This document shows, one piece after another, positions 54,590 to 59,520 of a stretch of 59,520 bases of DNA (its first letter is position 1; every line of letters begins with the position of its first letter). The translations under genes were made by a program, and so were the position numbers. Below the pieces are notes generated by a model. It ran no database searches. It was not told the DNA's origin and saw only the letters and a program-made list of their open reading frames with translations. Source of the DNA: Deltaproteobacteria bacterium Ga0077550 (GTDB taxonomy: Bacteria; Myxococcota_A; Polyangia; Nannocystales; Nannocystaceae); assembly GCA_001464385.1 (NCBI GenBank), contig LNFB01000239.1, positions 1-59,520 on the forward strand, written 5' to 3'.

Positions 54590-55903
54590 ATGTCGATCCA
54601 TGTCGATTCCGAGATCGGGCGGCTCCGCCGGGTCCTGATCCACCGCCCCGGCGACGAGATCGTGCGCATGACGCAGCACGACCTGTCGCGCATGCTGTTC
54701 GACGACATCCTGTCGCCGACCGAGACCCAGCGCGAGCACGACGTGATGGTCGACATCATGCGCGCCGCCGGGGCCGAGGTGCTCGCGTTCGACGCGCTGC
54801 TGTCCTCGGCGCTCGAGGCCGCGCCGGCCGCCGAGGTCGAGGGTCTGGTCGAGGCGGCGTGCGAGCGGGCCGGCGCCGCCGGCATCTGGAAGGAGCTGTC
54901 CTCCTGGCCGGCCGACCGCCTCGGCCACGCGCTCATCGCCGGCGCGTATTGGGACGAGTTCGTGTCCAGCGGCACCAGCCTCGTGCGCCTGCGCGACGAG
55001 CAGGACGGCCCGCGGCCGATGGCGCTGCGGCCGGTGCCCAACCTGATGTTCATGCGCGATCCCTGCGTGGCGCTGTACGACCGCGTGCTGGTCGGCCGCA
55101 TGGCCACCGGCGCCCGCGCCCGCGAGCCGCTGCTAGTCGCGTTCGCGCTGCGCTGGGCCCCGTCGGCCGCCGCGCCGCTCGAGTTCGCCGAGGACGACGT
55201 GGCCCGCGACGCCGCGTTCCGCTCGCTCGAGGGCGGCGACGTGCTGGTGTTGTCGCCGCGGACGCTGATGATCGGCTGCTCCGAGCGCACCACGCCGCAG
55301 ACCATCGAGCGGCTCGCGAGCGAGGCGCTGTTCGCCGATCACCCCGACTTGACCTCGATCTACGTCGTGATGATGCCGCACATGCGGTCGGTGATGCACC
55401 TCGACACCATCCTCACGCAGATCGATCGGCGGCTGTTCCTCGGCCACGCACCGCTCATCGCCGGCGCGGGATCCCGCGCGCCGCTGTCGGTGTTCCAGCT
55501 CGAGCGCGACCGGGCGCCCCAGCACCTGCGCTCGGCCACGGTCCTCGACGTGCTGCGCCAGGAGTTCGGCGCCGACGTCACCCTCGTGCCCTGCGGTGGC
55601 ACCGATCCGCTGTTCCAGGAGCGCGAGCAGTGGACCGACGGCGCCAACGCGGTCGCCATCGCGCCGGGCTGCATCCTGCTCTACGCCCGCAACACCCACA
55701 CGATCGCGACGCTGGCCGAGCACGGCTTCGTGCAGTCGATGCTCTCGGTGGTCGTGCCCCGCGAGCAGCGCGACGCGATCGTGCAAGAGGGTCTCCGGCG
55801 CGCGCGTACCGTGTTCACCTTCACCGGCAGCGAGCTGTCGCGGGCCCGCGGCGGCGGGCGCTGCCTCACCATGCCGCTCGAGCGGGAGAGCGTCCGTCCA
55901 TGA
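54590..55903 (+). CDS. arcA: Arginine deiminase
   Basis: 437 residues from ATG at 54590, with GAGG four to seven nt upstream; the family N-terminus HVDSEIGRLRRVLIHRPGDE starts right after it, while ATG at 54566 is less likely. The blocks match ADI: VPNLMFMRDPC, LEGGDVLVLSPRT, MPHMRSVMHLDTILTQID, and the catalytic Cys425 in GGGRCLTMPL. It hydrolyses arginine to citrulline and ammonia. The stop overlaps the arcC start as ATGA, so the two should be co-translated. arcB (ornithine carbamoyltransferase) is not present. Confidence 0.93.
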   Translation: MSIHVDSEIGRLRRVLIHRPGDEIVRMTQHDLSRMLFDDILSPTETQREHDVMVDIMRAAGAEVLAFDALLSSALEAAPAAEVEGLVEAACERAGAAGIWKELSSWPADRLGHALIAGAYWDEFVSSGTSLVRLRDEQDGPRPMALRPVPNLMFMRDPCVALYDRVLVGRMATGARAREPLLVAFALRWAPSAAAPLEFAEDDVARDAAFRSLEGGDVLVLSPRTLMIGCSERTTPQTIERLASEALFADHPDLTSIYVVMMPHMRSVMHLDTILTQIDRRLFLGHAPLIAGAGSRAPLSVFQLERDRAPQHLRSATVLDVLRQEFGADVTLVPCGGTDPLFQEREQWTDGANAVAIAPGCILLYARNTHTIATLAEHGFVQSMLSVVVPREQRDAIVQEGLRRARTVFTFTGSELSRARGGGRCLTMPLERESVRP

Positions 55904-56886
55904 GCGTCGCGCGTCGATTCGAGGGCACGCCGTCGCTCGGCGGGCCGATCGCGGTGGTCGCGATGGGCGGGCACGCGTTCACGCAGTCGGGCGATCGCGG
56001 CACGTACGAGGACCACGAGCGCAACGCCCGGCAGATCTGCCGCGAACTCATCGTGCTGGTCGAGCGCGGCTATCGCCTCGTCATCACCCACGGCAACGGG
56101 CCCCAGGTCGGTGAGCTGTTGCTGCGCCAGGAGCTCACGCGCGACGCGCTGCCGCGCTGGCCGCTCGACGTGCTGGTGGCGCAGACCGAGGGCAGTCTCG
56201 GCTACCTGCTGCAGCGCGCGATGCTCAACGAGCTCAACGCCCGCGGCATCCACCGCTGGGTCGTGACGATGGTGACGCAGGTCGTCGTCGACAAGGCGGA
56301 TCCGGCCTTCGGCGCCCCGGCCAAGCCCGTCGGGCCGTTCATGACCCAGGCCGAGGCCGAGGCCGGCCACGCCGCGTACGGCTGGGTGATCCGCGAGGAG
56401 GCCGGTCGCGGCTGGCGTCGCGTGGTGCCGAGCCCGGTGCCACGACGCATCGTCCAAGCCGAGATGGTCCGCGAGGTGGTGCGCTCGGGGAACATCGCGG
56501 TCGCCGGTGGCGGCGGCGGCATCCCGGTCACGCTCGACTCGGGCGGCAACTACGACGGCGTCGAGGCGGTCATCGACAAGGACCTCACCTCGAGCGTGCT
56601 CGCGACCGACATCGGCGCGGACCTGCTGGTGATCCTCACCGCCGTCGACGCGCTGTACCTCGACTGGGGCCAGCCCACACAGCAGCGCCTCGGCGCGGTG
56701 ACGATGGCCGAGTCGGAGCGCCATGTGGTCGCCAAGACGTTCCCCGCCGGATCGATGGGGCCCAAGGTCGAGGCGGTGCATGGGTTCCTCCAGCGCGGTG
56801 GTCAGCGCGGGCTGATCACGAGCGCCGCGTCGCTGCGCGAGGCCCTCGACGGCCGCGCTGGCACGCACTTCATCGGCCGGATCTAG
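55900..56886 (+). CDS. arcC: Carbamate kinase
   Basis: 328 residues from ATG at 55900. The carbamate-kinase signatures are present: VVAMGGHAFTQSGDRGTYED, THGNGPQVGELLLRQ, AQTEGSLGYLLQRAML, TMVTQVVVDKADPAFGAPAK, IAVAGGGGGIPV, AVIDKDLTSSVLATDIGAD and FPAGSMGPKVEAVHGFLQ. It makes ATP from carbamoyl phosphate and ADP in the arginine deiminase pathway. A carbamoyl phosphate source (arcB) is missing here, so the pathway must be completed elsewhere. The gene ends 4 bp into the convergent kinase gene. Confidence 0.93.
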   Translation: MSVARRFEGTPSLGGPIAVVAMGGHAFTQSGDRGTYEDHERNARQICRELIVLVERGYRLVITHGNGPQVGELLLRQELTRDALPRWPLDVLVAQTEGSLGYLLQRAMLNELNARGIHRWVVTMVTQVVVDKADPAFGAPAKPVGPFMTQAEAEAGHAAYGWVIREEAGRGWRRVVPSPVPRRIVQAEMVREVVRSGNIAVAGGGGGIPVTLDSGGNYDGVEAVIDKDLTSSVLATDIGADLLVILTAVDALYLDWGQPTQQRLGAVTMAESERHVVAKTFPAGSMGPKVEAVHGFLQRGGQRGLITSAASLREALDGRAGTHFIGRI

Positions 56887-58181
56887 CGGGCGCGCGCTCG
56901 GGCCACGTCGGCGTGGCGACGCCATCGCGCGGCGCCCTCGCCGTCGTCGCGCCGCAGTGTCCGTGCGATCAGCTCGGCGGCGCGGGCGGCATCGGCGAAG
57001 CGACGCTCGGCGAGCGCCGCGAAGTAGTGATCGGCGAGCACCTCGCGGGCCCCTGCCCCATCACCGGCGTCGGCGAGCCGCGCGACCTCGGTCAGCACGC
57101 CCGGCACGCGCACCGCCACGCCATGGGGCCGCTCGGGGGACGCCGCGCTCGTGTCTGCGGCGGCGGGCGTCATCGCCGACGTCGAGGCCAGCGCGGCGGC
57201 GAACCCCGCGACGAGCACTCCGAGCCATCGCCGCGATCGTCGGGCCGCCCCGGATCGCAGCGCGGCGAGGAGCGCGGCCATGCTCGGGTGGCGCAGGGCG
57301 GGATCCGGCGAGAGGCCGCGGATCACCGCGGCGCGCACCGACTTGGGGATCTCGCGCCCGCGCACCGGCGGGCACAGCCGCATGCGTCGCTTGGCTCGGC
57401 CGAGCGCCATCACCGAGGTGCCCGTGAACGGCCGCACGCCGAACAACGCCTCGTAGAGCATCGCGCAGAACCCGAACTGATCCGTGCGCGCATCGACGGG
57501 ATCACCCATGTGCTGCTCGAGGGCCATGTACGCCGGCGTCCCGACCGACATGCCGGTCTGCGTCAGCGCCGGCTCGAGCAGGGCCGCCGCGCCCTCGTCG
57601 GCGTCGTCGTGGGTCGGCGGCTCCGGCACGTCCAGCGTCGTCGCGAGCCCGAAGTCGGTCACGCGCACCCGCCCGTCCTCGCCGATGAGCACGTTGTCGG
57701 GCTTCACGTCGCGGTGCACCACGCCGCTCGCGTGCGCGGCCGCGAGCCCCTCGCCCGCGGCGCAGAGCACCGCGAGGACCTCGCGCCAGCCGTGGGGCGC
57801 GGCGAGCCAGTCGGTGAGCGTTCGACCCGGGACGAACTCCATCGCGATCGCGAGGTTCGAGCCGGCGTTCTCGATCGCATACAGCGGCACGACGTTGGGG
57901 TGCGAGAGGCCGGCCATCGCCCGCGCCTCGATCCGCAGCCGCGCCCGTGCGACGTCGGGGCAGCGCGGGCGACGATCCCCGTCGCGACGACGCTCGCGGA
58001 CCAGCTTGATCGCGACGGCCCGGCCGAGCCGGAGATCGAGCGCGCGGTAGACGACCCCCATCGAGCCGCGGGCGATCCGCTCGAGCAGGCGATAGCGGGG
58101 CGGCGTGCCGAGGCCGTCGAACTCGGCCCACGCCCGCGCGAGCACGCCGGGGGCGATCACGACGCGGGGCGTGGCCGGCAT
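56883..58181 (-). CDS. Ser/Thr protein kinase with TM and exported tail
   Basis: 432 residues from ATG at 58181 (MPATPRVVIAP); an upstream GTG at 58208 is also possible. Glycine loop ARGSMGVVYRALD, Lys in AVAIKLVRE, catalytic loop HRDVKPDNVL, DFGLATTL and GTPAYMALEQ. The usual APE motif reads ALE, so the Pro is replaced by Leu. The DFG-to-GTP segment is also long and acidic (THDDADEGAAALLEPALTQT). A membrane segment (WLGVLVAGFAAALASTSAM) follows the kinase domain, and the exported tail of about 100 residues is helical. It overlaps the arcC 3' end by 4 bp. Confidence 0.9.
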   Translation of the reverse strand: MPATPRVVIAPGVLARAWAEFDGLGTPPRYRLLERIARGSMGVVYRALDLRLGRAVAIKLVRERRRDGDRRPRCPDVARARLRIEARAMAGLSHPNVVPLYAIENAGSNLAIAMEFVPGRTLTDWLAAPHGWREVLAVLCAAGEGLAAAHASGVVHRDVKPDNVLIGEDGRVRVTDFGLATTLDVPEPPTHDDADEGAAALLEPALTQTGMSVGTPAYMALEQHMGDPVDARTDQFGFCAMLYEALFGVRPFTGTSVMALGRAKRRMRLCPPVRGREIPKSVRAAVIRGLSPDPALRHPSMAALLAALRSGAARRSRRWLGVLVAGFAAALASTSAMTPAAADTSAASPERPHGVAVRVPGVLTEVARLADAGDGAGAREVLADHYFAALAERRFADAARAAELIARTLRRDDGEGAARWRRHADVARARAR

Positions 58182-58264
58182 GGGCTCGGACGTGGGTACG
58201 TCTCGCACCAACACCAGGATCGACGCCGCCGATCCCGCCGATCTTGATAGGGCCAGGCAGCGAA

Positions 58265-59520
58265 TCAGCCCGCGGGCTTCTTGGCGAGGATCTCCTCGAG
58301 CTCCTCGCACTCGAAGTCCTGCTTGAGCAGGGCCTTCATCGCCGCCGCCAGGTCCTTGTACGCCGCGGGGGTGCCCGCGGCCGCGGCCGCCGCCTTGGCC
58401 GGCCCGACGACCGCCTCGTGGACGGCGCCCTGCCGGGCGATGCCCTCGAGCCACGACTTCAACGGGTCGGGCGGCTCGGCGTCGACGACGTTCTCGGCGA
58501 CGTCGCACAGGATGAGCGCCTGCTCGGAGATCTCGGTCATCTCCTGCATCGACAGCACCCGCTTCTCGCCGGTGCCCTCGCCCGGCTTGAGGATGTTCGG
58601 CGCGTCGGCACGCTTGGGTCGCTCCGCGGGATCCCCCGTGGGTAAGGGCTCGTAGAACGGCTTGCCGCGCAGGATCACGTTGACCGGCCCCATCGCGATC
58701 GACGGCACGTAGGTCACCAGCGTGAGCCCGGCCAGCAAGATGAGGATGAACGGCACGACCGACTTGATCACCTCGCCGAGCGGCTTGTTGAACACGCTCG
58801 ACGCGACGAACAGGTTGAGCCCGATGGGCGGGGTCAAGTAGCCGATCTCGAGGTTGACGATGAAGATGATGCCGAGGTGGATCGGATCGACGCCGAGCTT
58901 GATCGCGATGGGGGCGATGAGCGGCGCGAGGATCATGATCGCGGAGATCGAGTCCATCAGCGCGCCGGCCACCAGCAGGATCGCGTTGACCACCAGCAGG
59001 AACTCGAGCGCGTCGAGATCCATCGACTGGATCAACACGATGGCCTGGTCGGGGATCTTCTCCTCGACGAGGAAGTCGTTGAGCCCGAACGCCAGGGCCA
59101 TGATCACCAGCAGCGAGCCCATCATCACCGCCGACTCGACGAGGATCTTGGGCAGGTCCTGCAGCGTCAGCTGGCGGTGGATGAACAGCTCGACCACCAG
59201 GGCATAGACGACGCTGACCGCGGCGGCCTCGGTCGGGGTGAACAGGCCCGAGTAGATGCCGCCGAGGATCTGGACCGGCAGCAGGATCGCCCACAGGCCG
59301 TCGCGCAGCGACCGGCCGACCTCGGCGAACGAGAATTTCTCGCGGGTGCCGGTGCCCTCGCGCATCGCCAGGATGACGCTGTAGATCGACAGCATCACCC
59401 CGAGCATGAGCCCGGGAACGATGCCCGACATGAACAGCTCGCCCACGTCGATGGGCGCCGAACCGCCGGCGACGATGGCGTACACGAGCATCGGGATCGA
59501 CGGTGGGATCACGATGCCGA
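58265..59520 (-). CDS. TRAP transporter large permease (DctM-type), partial, with C-terminal extension
   Basis: About 418 codons are visible; the start lies beyond the right end. The DctM pattern is clear: PSIPMLVYAIVAGGSAPIDV, LGGIYSGLFTPTEAAAVSVV, ALMDSISAIMILAPLIAP and GYLTPPIGLNLFVASSVF, with multiple membrane segments. It forms the channel subunit of a Na+-driven TRAP importer for small acids, working with a small permease and a periplasmic binding protein that should lie to the right. After the last membrane segment an unusual extension of about 140 residues follows (SMQEMTEISEQALILCDVAE ... ILAKKPAG), mostly charged and helical. Confidence 0.9.
   Translation of the reverse strand, partial: GIVIPPSIPMLVYAIVAGGSAPIDVGELFMSGIVPGLMLGVMLSIYSVILAMREGTGTREKFSFAEVGRSLRDGLWAILLPVQILGGIYSGLFTPTEAAAVSVVYALVVELFIHRQLTLQDLPKILVESAVMMGSLLVIMALAFGLNDFLVEEKIPDQAIVLIQSMDLDALEFLLVVNAILLVAGALMDSISAIMILAPLIAPIAIKLGVDPIHLGIIFIVNLEIGYLTPPIGLNLFVASSVFNKPLGEVIKSVVPFILILLAGLTLVTYVPSIAMGPVNVILRGKPFYEPLPTGDPAERPKRADAPNILKPGEGTGEKRVLSMQEMTEISEQALILCDVAENVVDAEPPDPLKSWLEGIARQGAVHEAVVGPAKAAAAAAGTPAAYKDLAAAMKALLKQDFECEELEEILAKKPAG

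Overview
The window is GC-rich DNA (mostly about 65-75% G+C by eye) packed with genes on both strands. Everything points to a myxobacterium, and most probably the Nannocystaceae (Nannocystis/Plesiocystis/Enhygromyxa type). The evidence is three large Ser/Thr kinases, about eleven secreted lipoproteins whose lipobox cysteine is followed by a long Ser/Thr/Gly/Asp linker, MopE-like CDGIDNDCNG repeats, and a sterol-14-demethylase-like P450. The taxon is an inference from gene style, not a database match. I recognise 45 protein genes, two of them cut by the window ends. I saw no tRNA, rRNA, CRISPR array, insertion sequence or phage gene.

Layout, left to right. 1-7.7 kb: C-terminally truncated Ser/Thr kinase, small membrane proteins, a DUF5924/DUF2914-type membrane protein coupled to an acyl-CoA thioesterase, and a saccharopine-dehydrogenase-family oxidoreductase. 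7.7-11.7 kb: lipoproteins, a LysM plus MepA-type murein endopeptidase, and an SGNH-hydrolase lipoprotein. 11.6-23 kb: a signalling block made of two overlapping zinc-ribbon membrane proteins facing a kinase-AAA-TPR regulator, a membrane zinc-ribbon protein, and a 1356-residue FHA - transmembrane - ectodomain - DsbA - DsbA fusion. 23-30.4 kb: a Cys-rich multidomain lipoprotein, an M28 membrane peptidase, a small Cys-rich protein, a DEAD-box RNA helicase and a MopE-like lipoprotein. 30.5-38.1 kb: a long minus-strand run (HSDL2-like SDR, GldA-type ABC ATPase, ABC-2 permease, GldG-like protein, DUF4340 protein, metallophosphoesterase, TatD) with successive 4-nt ATGA overlaps in its core. 38.2-42.4 kb: VWA lipoprotein, S41-like protease lipoprotein, Uma2-like nuclease and a beta-hydroxyacid-dehydrogenase-like enzyme. 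42.6-45.3 kb: two tandem paralogous beta-helix secreted proteins in DNA of visibly lower GC. 45.4-50.8 kb: DUF2809 protein, lipoproteins, NCS2-type permease and a second VWA lipoprotein. 51-53.3 kb: CYP51-like P450 and a metallo-beta-lactamase-fold hydrolase in one operon. 53.7-56.9 kb: N-end-rule aminoacyl-transferase (Bpt/Ate), arginine deiminase and carbamate kinase. 56.9-59.5 kb: a third Ser/Thr kinase and a truncated TRAP-type large permease.

How the genes may work together. The most distinctive neighbourhood is 11.6-30 kb. A kinase, a phosphothreonine-binding FHA protein that carries two thioredoxin-fold domains with CPYC active sites, and very Cys-rich exported proteins lie side by side on one strand. 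That suggests phospho-signalling linked to disulfide formation in the envelope. The 30.5-37.2 kb run is probably one transcription unit for a Gld-like ABC-2 system. arcA-arcC without arcB beside an N-terminal aminoacyl-transferase is an unusual arginine-related set. All assignments come from reading motifs by eye; no search was run.
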